A DNA stretch of 12,166 nucleotides from Mailhella sp. (GTDB taxonomy: Bacteria > Desulfobacterota > Desulfovibrionia > Desulfovibrionales > Desulfovibrionaceae): positions 1 to 12,166 of the forward strand of contig JAFQPD010000112.1 in assembly GCA_017411945.1 (NCBI GenBank). Reading direction: 5' to 3'. Positions within the stretch are counted from its first letter, which is position 1; each line of letters starts with the position of its first letter. Positions 1 to 6,872 of this stretch are shown piece after piece. A program made the position numbers and the translations under genes. The notes under the pieces were generated by a model, which worked only from the letters and a program-made list of their open reading frames with translations, did not search any database and had not been told where the DNA came from.

Positions 1-729
1 CATGGGGCCGCCGATGACGAAACGTCCGGTGGTGTTGATGAAGATCTCGCAGTCCTTCTCATCGAATAAGCCGGTGGGCTCGAGGATGGGGCGGATGACT
101 TCCTTCTTCACGGCTTCGATGATGTCTTCCTGGGAAGCCTTGGGAGAATGCTGGGTGGAGACGACCACGTTGTTGACGCGCACGGGCTTGCCGTCCACAT
201 ACTCGAAGGACACCTGGGTCTTTCCGTCGGGGCGGAAGAAGTCCACGATGCCGTCCTTGCGCACGCGGGAAAGCTGCAGGGAAAGCTGATGGGCCCAGTA
301 GATGGGGGCGGGCATCAGGGTGGCAGTTTCGTTGGAGGCGAAGCCGAACATCATGCCCTGGTCGCCGGCGCCCTGATCCTCGGGGTTTTCGCGGAGAACG
401 CCCTGGGCGATGTCGGGGGATTGCTTGTCGATGGTGGAGAGCACGGCGCAGGTCTGGGCGTCGAAGCCCATTTCAGTGCCGGTGTAGCCGATGTTCTTGA
501 TGGTCTTGCGGACGATGGCGGGAAGGTCGGCGTAGCCCTTGGTGGAGATCTCGCCAGCGATGACGGCCATGCCGGTGGTCACGAGGGTTTCGCAGGCGAC
601 GTGGGAGTTGGGGTCCTGCTCGAGCAGGGCGTCGAGCACGGCGTCGGAGATCTGGTCGGCGACCTTGTCAGGATGGCCTTCGGTCACGGATTCAGAAGTG
701 AAGAGGTATCTGCCTTTGGAGGGGATCAT
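1..729 (-). CDS. metK: S-adenosylmethionine synthetase (methionine adenosyltransferase), N-terminal part
   Basis: Makes S-adenosylmethionine from methionine and ATP in the cytoplasm, the methyl donor for most methylation. The visible 243 codons run off the left edge in frame, about 60% of the usual length near 390 residues. Family signatures are clear: GHPDK at residues 18-22 (ATP/Mg site), GFDAQTC near 88-94, the GAGDQG loop at 120-125 and STQHS at 191-195. The start is the ATG whose complement is 727-729, with an AAGGAG ribosome site six bases upstream. No frameshift is visible. The gene is transcribed away from the peptidase-like gene, and its promoter and leader occupy 735-879. Identity is secure from the motifs; only the C-terminal domain is unseen. 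Confidence 0.97.
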   Translation of the reverse strand, partial: MIPSKGRYLFTSESVTEGHPDKVADQISDAVLDALLEQDPNSHVACETLVTTGMAVIAGEISTKGYADLPAIVRKTIKNIGYTGTEMGFDAQTCAVLSTIDKQSPDIAQGVLRENPEDQGAGDQGMMFGFASNETATLMPAPIYWAHQLSLQLSRVRKDGIVDFFRPDGKTQVSFEYVDGKPVRVNNVVVSTQHSPKASQEDIIEAVKKEVIRPILEPTGLFDEKDCEIFINTTGRFVIGGPM

Positions 730-768
730 GGTATCTCCTTGAGGTTCATCAGAAAAAACTCGACACAA

Positions 769-804
769 AGCCGCTTGCGGCTGGAATGCTCAGCGTTCCG
801 CCGC
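769..804 (-). promoter_or_regulatory. metK leader with two mutually exclusive hairpins
   Basis: In the transcribed (minus) sense, the first hairpin pairs 796-804 with 777-786: GCGGC plus GGAA against TTCC plus GCCGC, with one bulged base and a loop that can close by another two pairs. The second pairs AGCCGC with GCGGCT across 769-782. They share 777-782, so only one can form at a time. A run of six U (753-758) follows the second stem, but only after about ten other bases, so it is not a classical terminator. This may be an attenuator, an RNA-stability element or chance in a GC-rich leader. I do not recognise a known SAM riboswitch core. Confidence 0.4.
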
Positions 805-850
805 AGCCGTATCTTTATATCAAGTTATTGTAATATAGTTTTCTTTCATC

Positions 851-879
851 ACTATACACGGGGTGCCGCCCCATGTCCA
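851..879 (-). promoter_or_regulatory. Sigma-70 promoter of metK
   Basis: On the minus strand, TGGACA (complement of 874-879), a 17-base spacer and TATAGT (complement of 851-856) form a near-consensus sigma-70 promoter. Initiation would fall near 844, giving a leader of about 115 bases before the metK ATG. The spacer contains a short GGGG-N5-CCCC palindrome (860-872). Predicted by eye only. Confidence 0.6.
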
Positions 880-884
880 GCTTC

Positions 885-913
885 TTGACGGGATAAGGTG
901 GGCAGGCTATCCC
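885..913 (+). promoter_or_regulatory. Candidate promoter of the peptidase-murJ-ispH operon, with embedded inverted repeat
   Basis: TTGACG (885-890), a 17-base spacer and TATCCC (908-913) could serve the plus-strand operon, starting near 920 and leaving about 70 bases before the ATG at 992. The -10 is weak. The perfect inverted repeat ACGGGATA-N12-TATCCCGT (888-915) overlaps both hexamers, as an operator would. It lies next to the divergent metK promoter (851-879), so one protein could influence both. Confidence 0.35.
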
Positions 914-991
914 GTAGGAGAGGCTGTGCGCCTGCCTCAATGCGGCCAGTTCTGGTCGGAACGCTGGCGAGGAGCACGCTCTGGAGAGTTC

Positions 992-1582
992 ATGCACGCA
1001 CTGTATCAAGGTAAGATAGACAACTTCTGCGCCATGTATGCGGTTCTCAACGCCGTGCAGGTGCTCTTCGGCCTTTCTCCGCTCCATGCTCGCAAGATAT
1101 TCAACCGCGCCATGATGGAACAGGCTCGCGACCTTGAGAATTTTCAGAAAATACTGGAGCATCGCACCGACTATGTGGCTCTGGTGGACCGCATGATAGA
1201 GGACATACGGGAGAACGACTTCCCCAAGCTCTGCGTCGAGGCTCCTTTCGTTCCCGGCACGCCATACCAGACCGTGTGGGAAGGCCTGCGCTCCTGCGCC
1301 GAACCCTCTCTGCCGCGCGTGTCCATCTTCCGCTTCCTGCGCTTTGCTCCCCCTCATGAGCGGCCCTATGTGGATCACTGGACCGTTGGCCATTATATGG
1401 ACACCGAAGGCCTGCACTTTCTTGACTGCAGCCTTGAGGCAGGGGCTCTCTACAGCCTGCCCTATGTCCGCCTGACCGATATCGACAAGCCCCTGCGGCG
1501 CGACTATGTGGTCATCGTGCCCGAAAGCGTCCGCATCCTTTCTGTTTCCCGAAACCAGAGCCTCTGTGCTCTTCCGGTGTGA
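992..1582 (+). CDS. C39/papain-like cysteine peptidase-type protein, uncharacterised
   Basis: A 196-residue protein with no signal peptide or membrane segment, so probably cytoplasmic. I do not recognise a named family, but the layout matches a papain-fold cysteine peptidase such as C39: Gln6 and Cys13 in YQGKIDNFC, followed by a hydrophobic helix; His129 in VDHWTVGHY; and Asp145 in FLDCS, 16 residues after the His, the C39-like spacing. Gln6 would form the oxyanion hole, although its gap to Cys13 is one longer than in papain. The start is ATG 992, with GGAGAG at 983-988; an open frame back to 863 has no ribosome site and lies in promoter DNA. The stop overlaps or abuts the murJ start, implying co-translation with murJ and ispH. 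The substrate is unknown; it could also be a transglutaminase-like or inactive member. Confidence 0.7.
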   Translation: MHALYQGKIDNFCAMYAVLNAVQVLFGLSPLHARKIFNRAMMEQARDLENFQKILEHRTDYVALVDRMIEDIRENDFPKLCVEAPFVPGTPYQTVWEGLRSCAEPSLPRVSIFRFLRFAPPHERPYVDHWTVGHYMDTEGLHFLDCSLEAGALYSLPYVRLTDIDKPLRRDYVVIVPESVRILSVSRNQSLCALPV

Positions 1583-1584
1583 CC

Positions 1585-3177
1585 ATGGCTCTTACTTCCC
1601 GGCAGAAAATGGGGGCCGCGGCCCTTATCATGGCGTTCAGCGTGCTTGTTTCCCGCTTCATGGGCCTCTTCCGCGACAAGATCATCTCGTGGCAGTTCGG
1701 CGCGGGCGGCGAGGCGGACATCTATTTTGCGGCTTTCGTGGTGCCGGACTTCCTGAACTATCTGCTGGCCGGCGGCTATGTGTCCATCACGCTTATCCCC
1801 CTGCTTTCCCGCCGTTTCGAGGAAAGCGAGGAAGACGGCTGGCGTTTCTTCGGCACGGTGTTCTGCTGGGCCACACTGGCCATAGGCATTCTCACGGCCC
1901 TGGCATGGATAGCCGCTCCCGTGCTTGCGCCCCTGGTAGCTCCGGGCTTTGACGCCGCCCAGTGCGCCCGCCTCACGGAGTTCCTCCGCATCGTGCTCCC
2001 GGCTCAGGTCTTCTTCCTGCCCGGTGCCTGCCTTTCCGCTATCCTCTACATACGCCACCAGTTCTTCGTGCCCGCGCTCATGCCGCTCATCTATAACGGC
2101 GGCATACTTCTTTTCGGCGTGGGCCTGCCGTGGCTCGGACTCGTGAACGGCATGGAAGGCTTCTGCTGGGGCGTGCTGGCCGGTGCGGCCGCAGGCGCGT
2201 TCCTCCTGCCCCTTGCCACGGTGAAGGCCGGGGGCTTCAGCTTCCTGCCCGGCCTTTCCCATCCTCTCATGAAGAAGTTCCTGCTCATGGCCCTGCCGCT
2301 GATGCTCGGTCAGTCCGTGGTGGTGCTGGACGAGCAGTTCGTGCGCATCTTCGGCAGTATGGCCGGCGATGGCGCCGTGAGCCTGCTCAACTACGCGCGG
2401 CGCATCATGATGGTGCCGGTGGGTGTGGTGGCGCAGGCCGCAGGCGTGGCTTCCTTCCCCTTCCTCGCGGCTCTGGCTGCCAAGGGCGATATGGAGCATT
2501 TCCGTTCCACGCTGAACCGCACCATGAAGAACAGCATGATGATCGCCGTTCCCGTGGCCGCATGGATGATAACTGCCTCCGGCCCTGTTCTGGGCTTCAT
2601 TTTCGAAGGCGGCTCCTTTTCGACCTCCCACACCTCCGGGGCGGCTCCGCTCCTGCAGATCATGCTCCTTGCCGTTCCTTTCTGGCTTCTCCAGCAGGTG
2701 ACGGGCCGCGCCTTCTACGCCATGCAGGATACCGTGACCCCTGCCGTCGTAGGCACTGCGGCCACGCTCCTCGCGGTGCCGGGCTATGTCCTGCTCGTAC
2801 CTGTCATGGGAGCGAAGGCTGTGGCTCTGGTGACTACGGCGTCCATAGCCCTGTATGCGATAGCCCTGCTTTATATAGCCTGCCGCCGCTGGGCTACGGG
2901 CGCATTCGAAGGCGTGTGGATAACGGCATGGCGCAGCGTTCTTCTTTCCATGCCCGGATGCGGCATCATGCTCGCCGTGATGCATGACGGCTTCCGCCTT
3001 CTTTCCGGCTTCTCTCCTCTGGTCCAGCAGTTCCTCGTGCTGGCCGTGGGCGGCACGCTGTTCGTGGTCTCGTGGCTGCTGCTGTCCTACTTCTTCCAGC
3101 GTCATTACTATTGGACTGTCCTCTATCCGCTTCTTCGCAAGCTGCATCCCCGCAAACCCAGGGAGCCCCGCCAATGA
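1585..3177 (+). CDS. murJ: MurJ-family lipid II flippase
   Basis: A 530-residue polytopic inner-membrane protein of the MOP superfamily; MurJ moves lipid II across the membrane for peptidoglycan synthesis. About 14 hydrophobic segments can be read. MurJ signatures: SRFMGLFRDK (residues 23-32) with Arg24, Arg30, Asp31; Asp45 after GAGGEA; LAGG and IPLLSR following; NYARRIMMVPVG at 269-280; FYAMQDTVTP near 377-386. Residues equivalent to E. coli Arg52, Asp269 and Glu273 appear to be Asn58, Arg272 and Met276, so it may be a divergent MurJ or a relative. The start is ambiguous: ATG 1585 is used here; GTG 1579 would give a GTGA overlap with the upstream stop. Neither has a strong ribosome site, which fits translational coupling. 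The stop overlaps the ispH start (ATGA). Confidence 0.9.
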   Translation: MALTSRQKMGAAALIMAFSVLVSRFMGLFRDKIISWQFGAGGEADIYFAAFVVPDFLNYLLAGGYVSITLIPLLSRRFEESEEDGWRFFGTVFCWATLAIGILTALAWIAAPVLAPLVAPGFDAAQCARLTEFLRIVLPAQVFFLPGACLSAILYIRHQFFVPALMPLIYNGGILLFGVGLPWLGLVNGMEGFCWGVLAGAAAGAFLLPLATVKAGGFSFLPGLSHPLMKKFLLMALPLMLGQSVVVLDEQFVRIFGSMAGDGAVSLLNYARRIMMVPVGVVAQAAGVASFPFLAALAAKGDMEHFRSTLNRTMKNSMMIAVPVAAWMITASGPVLGFIFEGGSFSTSHTSGAAPLLQIMLLAVPFWLLQQVTGRAFYAMQDTVTPAVVGTAATLLAVPGYVLLVPVMGAKAVALVTTASIALYAIALLYIACRRWATGAFEGVWITAWRSVLLSMPGCGIMLAVMHDGFRLLSGFSPLVQQFLVLAVGGTLFVVSWLLLSYFFQRHYYWTVLYPLLRKLHPRKPREPRQ

Positions 3178-4034
3178 TGAACGTCATACGCGCCAGCCGC
3201 GCCGGATTCTGCATGGGCGTCGCACTCGCCCTGCGCAAGCTCGACAGCATGGTCGCCGCCCGCGAAGGCGAGCAGGTGGCCACTCTGGGCGAGATCATCC
3301 ATAATCCTCAGGTGCTGGAAGATTATGCCCGGAAGGGCGTGCGCCGCCTTGGCTCCGCTTCCGAGGCGGAGGCCGACATGGCCGTGCTTATCCGTGCCCA
3401 CGGCGTTACCCGGAGCATGGAAGAGGAGCTTCGCGGCCGCTGTTCCCGTGTGGAAGACGCCACCTGCCCCCGCGTGAAGAAGGCCCAGCTCGCCATTGCC
3501 GAAGCCACGGCTCCCGGGCGCGAGCTTCTGCTCTACGGCGAGGCCGATCACCCCGAAGTGCGCGGCCTCATTTCCTACGCCGCCGGTCCGAGCCATATCT
3601 TTTCTTCGCCGGAAGAGCTGGCCGCCCTGCTGGAAGAAGTGTCCTTCGAAGGGCGGGCCGTGGTGCTGGCCGCCCAGACCACGCAGGACAGGATCATTTT
3701 TGACGGGATGCGCGCCGACCTTTCCGCCCGCTTCGGCGATTCCCTCACCGTTCTCGACACCATCTGCGATGCCACACGCCAGCGGCAGGAAGAAGCCGGC
3801 GAGCTGGCAGGCCGAGTGCAGGCCATGGTGGTGGTAGGCGGCAAGACCAGCGGCAATACCCGCCGCCTTGCCGAACTGGCCAGGATGCGCGGCGTGCCCA
3901 CCGTTCTGGTGGAGACTGCCGATGAGCTGGACAGAGCCTTCTTCGTGGATGTGGATACCGTGGGGCTCACTGCGGGAGCTTCCACCCCCGGCTATATCAT
4001 CGACGAAGTGGAAGCCAGGCTCCGCAGCTGGTGA
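3174..4034 (+). CDS. ispH: 4-hydroxy-3-methylbut-2-enyl diphosphate reductase
   Basis: Last enzyme of the MEP isoprenoid pathway; reduces HMBPP to isopentenyl and dimethylallyl diphosphate using a [4Fe-4S] cluster in the cytoplasm. At 286 residues it is the usual length. The three cluster cysteines are present: Cys13 in AGFCMGV, Cys98 in DATCP and Cys198 in DTICDAT. Substrate residues are also there: HNPQ (43-46), RAHGV (75-79), DHPEVRG (125-131), the threonine pair in AAQTT (169-170), SGNT (226-229) and TAGAST (266-271). The start is ATG 3174, overlapping the murJ stop by four bases, with GGGAG at 3161-3165; ATG 3177 is the next codon and could also be used. Its product ultimately supplies undecaprenyl phosphate, the carrier on which MurJ's substrate is built. 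No defect is seen. Confidence 0.97.
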   Translation: MMNVIRASRAGFCMGVALALRKLDSMVAAREGEQVATLGEIIHNPQVLEDYARKGVRRLGSASEAEADMAVLIRAHGVTRSMEEELRGRCSRVEDATCPRVKKAQLAIAEATAPGRELLLYGEADHPEVRGLISYAAGPSHIFSSPEELAALLEEVSFEGRAVVLAAQTTQDRIIFDGMRADLSARFGDSLTVLDTICDATRQRQEEAGELAGRVQAMVVVGGKTSGNTRRLAELARMRGVPTVLVETADELDRAFFVDVDTVGLTAGASTPGYIIDEVEARLRSW

Positions 4035-4037
4035 GAG

Positions 4038-4057
4038 TTCTTGCAGAACTGCAAGAA
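4038..4057. repeat. Perfect 9-bp inverted repeat between ispH and the response regulator
   Basis: TTCTTGCAG-AA-CTGCAAGAA begins three bases after the ispH stop. With a two-base gap it is better shaped as a protein-binding palindrome than as an RNA hairpin, and no U-run follows, so a terminator role is weak. It lies about 75 bases upstream of the regulator's ATG and just upstream of the candidate promoter at 4073-4104, a plausible operator or activator position. Confidence 0.5.
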
Positions 4058-4072
4058 ATTGTAACAGGAAAA

Positions 4073-4104
4073 TTGATGCGTTCGGCTGTCCGCCGGGTTA
4101 TAGT
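4073..4104 (+). promoter_or_regulatory. Candidate promoter of the two-component operon
   Basis: TATAGT at 4099-4104 is a good -10, but the best -35, TTGATG at 4073-4078, is 20 bases away, longer than the preferred 16-18. A promoter needing activator help, perhaps from the regulator itself through 4038-4057, is possible. It would leave a leader of about 20 bases to ATG 4133. Confidence 0.3.
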
Positions 4105-4132
4105 GCGTCCATAAGACTCAAAGGAGTGCCCT

Positions 4133-4921
4133 ATGCCCGATACTGATCTCGCCTCTGCCCAGAAGGCCACGCTGTCGCTCCTTGTTGTGGACGACGATCA
4201 GGATATACGCGATCTCATGGCGGACTACCTGCGCCAGCACGGTTTTCAGGTCCGCTCCGCTGACGGCGGTGACGCCATGTTCGCCTGCATCGAGGAAGAG
4301 AAGCCTGACCTCATCGTGCTCGATATCATGATGCCCGGCGAAGACGGCCTTTCTCTCTGCCGCCGCCTCCGTTCCATGGACAGTGCCACTCCAGTCATTT
4401 TCCTCACCGCTCTCGGCGATACCGCAGACCGGGTGGTGGGGCTCGAGCTCGGTGCGGACGACTATGTGGTCAAGCCCTTCCAGCCCCGCGAGCTCCTTGC
4501 CCGCATCCGTGCCGTGCTTCGCCGTTCCGGCCGAGGGGCCGATGCTCCCTCCGAATCCGGCACGCCTTCCGGCCGCCCGGAAAAGGCCTATCATTTCAGC
4601 GGCTGGACTCTCGACCTTTCCGCCCGCCACCTCATCGCTCCTGGCGGCATGGTAGTGAACCTGAGCGGGGCCGAATACCGCCTGCTCACCATTTTCCTTG
4701 AGCATCCTCAGAAGGTGCTCAGCCGCGACTTCATCCAGGACGAACTGCAGGGGCAGGAGACCGACCGCAGCCCCTTCGACCGCAGTCTGGATGTTCAGGT
4801 CTGCCGCCTGAGAGCCCGCCTGCGCGATACCGGCGACGGCGACAAGGGCCGTGAGAACAAGCTCATCAAGACAGTGCGCGGTGACGGCTATGTGTTCACC
4901 AGCGCCATCACTGCGGAATAG
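4133..4921 (+). CDS. OmpR-family response regulator
   Basis: A 262-residue cytoplasmic transcription factor, slightly longer than the family norm near 240. The receiver domain spans about residues 14-130: acidic pocket VVDDD (18-22), phospho-acceptor Asp64 in VLDIMMPGEDG, Thr92 and Lys114 (VVKPFQP). A Gly/Pro/Ser-rich linker (133-150) leads to a winged-helix DNA-binding domain (about 153-258) with LSGAEYRLLTIFLEHP, FDRSLDVQVCRLR and LIKTVRGDGYVF. The FDRSLDVQVCRLR type resembles OmpR of the OmpR/EnvZ pair, but I give no symbol because orthology cannot be settled by eye. The start has AAAGGAG seven bases upstream. The kinase gene starts three bases after this stop, so they are co-expressed partners. 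Confidence 0.95.
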   Translation: MPDTDLASAQKATLSLLVVDDDQDIRDLMADYLRQHGFQVRSADGGDAMFACIEEEKPDLIVLDIMMPGEDGLSLCRRLRSMDSATPVIFLTALGDTADRVVGLELGADDYVVKPFQPRELLARIRAVLRRSGRGADAPSESGTPSGRPEKAYHFSGWTLDLSARHLIAPGGMVVNLSGAEYRLLTIFLEHPQKVLSRDFIQDELQGQETDRSPFDRSLDVQVCRLRARLRDTGDGDKGRENKLIKTVRGDGYVFTSAITAE

Positions 4922-4924
4922 ACC

Positions 4925-6463
4925 ATGTCCTCCCGCACGGCCGAACAGCTGACCCGTTCCGGGCGCGGCATGATGTGCCGCCTGCGCCGCACTATTTCGC
5001 GCTTTTCTCCCGATTCCCTTCTGGCGAGGCTCATCCTCATCTTCTCGGCCAGCTTTTTCGTCCTGCTCTTCCTCACTTCCATCTATGCCGGAGAGTCGCG
5101 TCACTTCTACTTCATGCGCGCTCTCATGGCCGACCGCACTCGCCGCATGGCCGAAACGGCTCTGCTTCTGGATGCCTCTGCCCCGGCAACGCGCTTCGCC
5201 CTGCGAGAACAGCTCAACAGCCGCGGTTTCGTAGTGCATTTTTCCTCTATCCGTCCTCTTGTCGTGGTCCAGAATGAAGAGCTGAAAGAGGTTTCCGAGC
5301 TCATGGAGTTCATGCTCAACCGCTCTCTCACGCAAGTCTATGACAATACTCCCCAGCTCGGCCACAAGCTTGGCGAACGTTCCCAGATGGGGGTGAAGCG
5401 CATAGCTTCTCTGGCTGTGAGCCATCTCAATCTGCCCAGCCCCATGGAGGCCTTCTGGAAGTCCGTGGTGCAGTATTTCGTCACCCGGCCTAAGCGCAGC
5501 CTTGGCCCTTCGGTCTATCAGGCCACGGCTGTCATCCCCCTGCGCGACGGAACATGGGTGGTCATAGAAGACTCTTCCCCCGGCTACCCTCCAATGCCGG
5601 CCTTTCCCTTCACCAGCATACTCGCTATCGAAGCCTTTTTCGTCATCGTCAGCCTGCTGGCCTTCGCTCTCTGCGTGAAGCCCTTGCGCAGGCTGGCCCG
5701 TGCAGCAGAACAGTTCGGGCGCGACGTGCCCGGCACTCCGGAACTTCCGGAGACCGGCCCCACGGAAGTGCGGGAGGCGGCTCAGGCCTTCAACCGCATG
5801 CAGAAGAGCATACGCGAGTTCCTCGACGAGCGTGAGCGCATGCTGGCCGCCGTTTCCCACGACCTGCGTACGCCGCTCACCCGCATGCGCCTGCGCGTGG
5901 AGGCATTGGACGAGAGCCAGCGCGGCCCTCTGCAGAAGGACATAGGCGAACTCCAGCAGATCATGGATACCACCATCGACATAGCCCGAAGCAAGAGCGA
6001 AGCCGTGTCCATGGTGGATGTGGCCTCGCTTATCGAGAGCCTCGTGGAAGACAGGCAGGATATGGGGCAGTCCATACAGCTTGAAGAGCGTCTGCAGGAC
6101 CCTGAAGTCCTGTTCGGCATAGCGCCGCTCGCTGCCCGGCCTTTGAGCATGAAGCGCTGCCTTGCCAATCTTATGGATAACGCGCTGCGCTATGGCGGCA
6201 GCGTGGTCGTTGGCGTGGAGGAGCGCGGACCCATGCTGGCCGTGACCATTTCCGACTGCGGCCCCGGCATTCCGGAGGCCGATCTGGAAAAGGTCTTCGA
6301 GCCCTTCTACCGCGTGGAGCGTTCCAGAAGCCGCAGTACCGGCGGCACTGGACTCGGGCTGTCCATAGCCAGAAGCATGGCGCGCATGCATGACGGCGAC
6401 GTCGTGCTGGAAAACCGCCCCGAAGGCGGCCTGCGCGCCACGGCTACGTTCCGCAGGGCATAG
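4925..6463 (+). CDS. EnvZ-type membrane sensor histidine kinase
   Basis: A 512-residue inner-membrane sensor that autophosphorylates on His and passes the phosphate to the regulator encoded just upstream. Reading order: basic cytoplasmic N terminus, TM1 (about 33-55), a periplasmic region of about 170 residues (56-228), TM2 (about 229-251), HAMP (252-304), HisKA with His312 in AVSHDLRTPLTRMR, and HATPase with the N-box around LANLMDNALRYG (413-423), the G1 box DCGPGIP (444-450), an F-box-like FEPFYR (458-463) and GTGLGLS (474-480). All catalytic motifs are intact. The catalytic half is EnvZ-like; the periplasmic sensor has no domain I recognise, so the signal is unknown. ATG 4925 follows the regulator stop directly, with no strong ribosome site, suggesting coupling. 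Confidence 0.95.
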   Translation: MSSRTAEQLTRSGRGMMCRLRRTISRFSPDSLLARLILIFSASFFVLLFLTSIYAGESRHFYFMRALMADRTRRMAETALLLDASAPATRFALREQLNSRGFVVHFSSIRPLVVVQNEELKEVSELMEFMLNRSLTQVYDNTPQLGHKLGERSQMGVKRIASLAVSHLNLPSPMEAFWKSVVQYFVTRPKRSLGPSVYQATAVIPLRDGTWVVIEDSSPGYPPMPAFPFTSILAIEAFFVIVSLLAFALCVKPLRRLARAAEQFGRDVPGTPELPETGPTEVREAAQAFNRMQKSIREFLDERERMLAAVSHDLRTPLTRMRLRVEALDESQRGPLQKDIGELQQIMDTTIDIARSKSEAVSMVDVASLIESLVEDRQDMGQSIQLEERLQDPEVLFGIAPLAARPLSMKRCLANLMDNALRYGGSVVVGVEERGPMLAVTISDCGPGIPEADLEKVFEPFYRVERSRSRSTGGTGLGLSIARSMARMHDGDVVLENRPEGGLRATATFRRA

Positions 6464-6507
6464 CTGCTTCCCCGTACCCAGAACACCGGCAGAAAAAGGA
6501 GGTTCCT

Positions 6508-6804
6508 GTGCGCATCATCGCCCTTGCCGTCGTCCTCTGTTCCGCACTCGTTCTTTCGGGCTGTGCGGTCCATCATCACCACGATCGCCACCCCGGCCAT
6601 CGCTACGAAAAGCCCGTCCATCATAAGAAGGGCTGGGATAAGCCGAAGCCGCCTCATCATAAGGAAGCTCCCCATAGGATGGAGCCCCCTCATGCGCATA
6701 AGAAGGATGTGCAGCAGAAGAAAGGGGTCCGGCCTGACGACCGCCGCCCGGACAGGAAGCCCGATGCCCGCAAGGACAGGCATCCGGACAGGAAGCCTCG
6801 CTGA
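6508..6804 (+). CDS. Small His-rich lipoprotein, possibly metal binding
   Basis: A 98-residue predicted lipoprotein: short hydrophobic signal and lipobox LSGC with Cys19, followed by a mature chain of 80 residues made almost wholly of His, Lys, Arg, Pro and Asp. It has 14 histidines in clusters (HHHH, three HH pairs or near-pairs), so divalent-metal binding (Ni, Zn, Cu, Co) is plausible, but no metal motif is specific. The C terminus repeats PDRKP twice, from a 14-bp direct repeat (6748-6761 and 6784-6797). The start is GTG 6508 with an excellent AAAAAGGAGG site at 6493-6502. It lies 44 bases after the kinase, probably in the same operon, and may be its target or part of its sensing. It is low complexity, so homology will be hard to assign. 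Confidence 0.8.
   Translation: MRIIALAVVLCSALVLSGCAVHHHHDRHPGHRYEKPVHHKKGWDKPKPPHHKEAPHRMEPPHAHKKDVQQKKGVRPDDRRPDRKPDARKDRHPDRKPR
6748..6797 (+). repeat. 14-bp direct repeat inside the His-rich lipoprotein gene
   Basis: CCGGACAGGAAGCC occurs at 6748-6761 and again at 6784-6797, exactly 36 bases apart, so in frame and encoding the repeated PDRKP element. This looks like tandem growth of the charged tail by duplication. Confidence 0.7.
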
Positions 6805-6818
6805 GCCTTCCTCTCTGC

Positions 6819-6847
6819 TTGCGCCAGCGCCTCAAAAGGGATAGCGT
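6819..6847 (+). promoter_or_regulatory. Weak candidate promoter before the second lipoprotein
   Basis: TTGCGC (6819-6824), 17 bases and TAGCGT (6842-6847) could start transcription near 6854, leaving about 20 bases to ATG 6873. Both hexamers are poor matches; read-through from the two-component operon is equally possible, since no terminator is visible in the 68-base gap. Confidence 0.25.
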
Positions 6848-6872
6848 GAGCCATCTTTTCAGGAGTTGAACT

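Noticed and set aside
735..850. Known SAM or SAH riboswitch before metK
   Set aside because: I could not match the conserved cores of the known families; only the competing hairpins are reported.
148..888. 246-codon plus-strand open frame
   Set aside because: Antisense to metK, whose motifs are unambiguous; Gly/Val/His-rich shadow.
863..991. Upstream extension of the peptidase-like gene
   Set aside because: GTG 863 has no ribosome site and lies in the divergent promoter region; ATG 992 has GGAGAG and begins at the conserved-looking segment.
3072..3173. Longer N terminus for IspH
   Set aside because: The extension reads the murJ 3' end in another frame; the family starts just before AGFCMGV, and ATG 3174 has a ribosome site.
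1504..3174. 556-codon open frame on the minus strand opposite murJ
   Set aside because: Composition is that of an antisense shadow (His, Arg, Gly, Glu rich, low complexity); murJ has clear family motifs and the frame lacks a ribosome site.
4118..6391. 757-codon minus-strand open frame opposite both two-component genes
   Set aside because: Covers two certain genes; the long opening follows from their GC-rich codon use.
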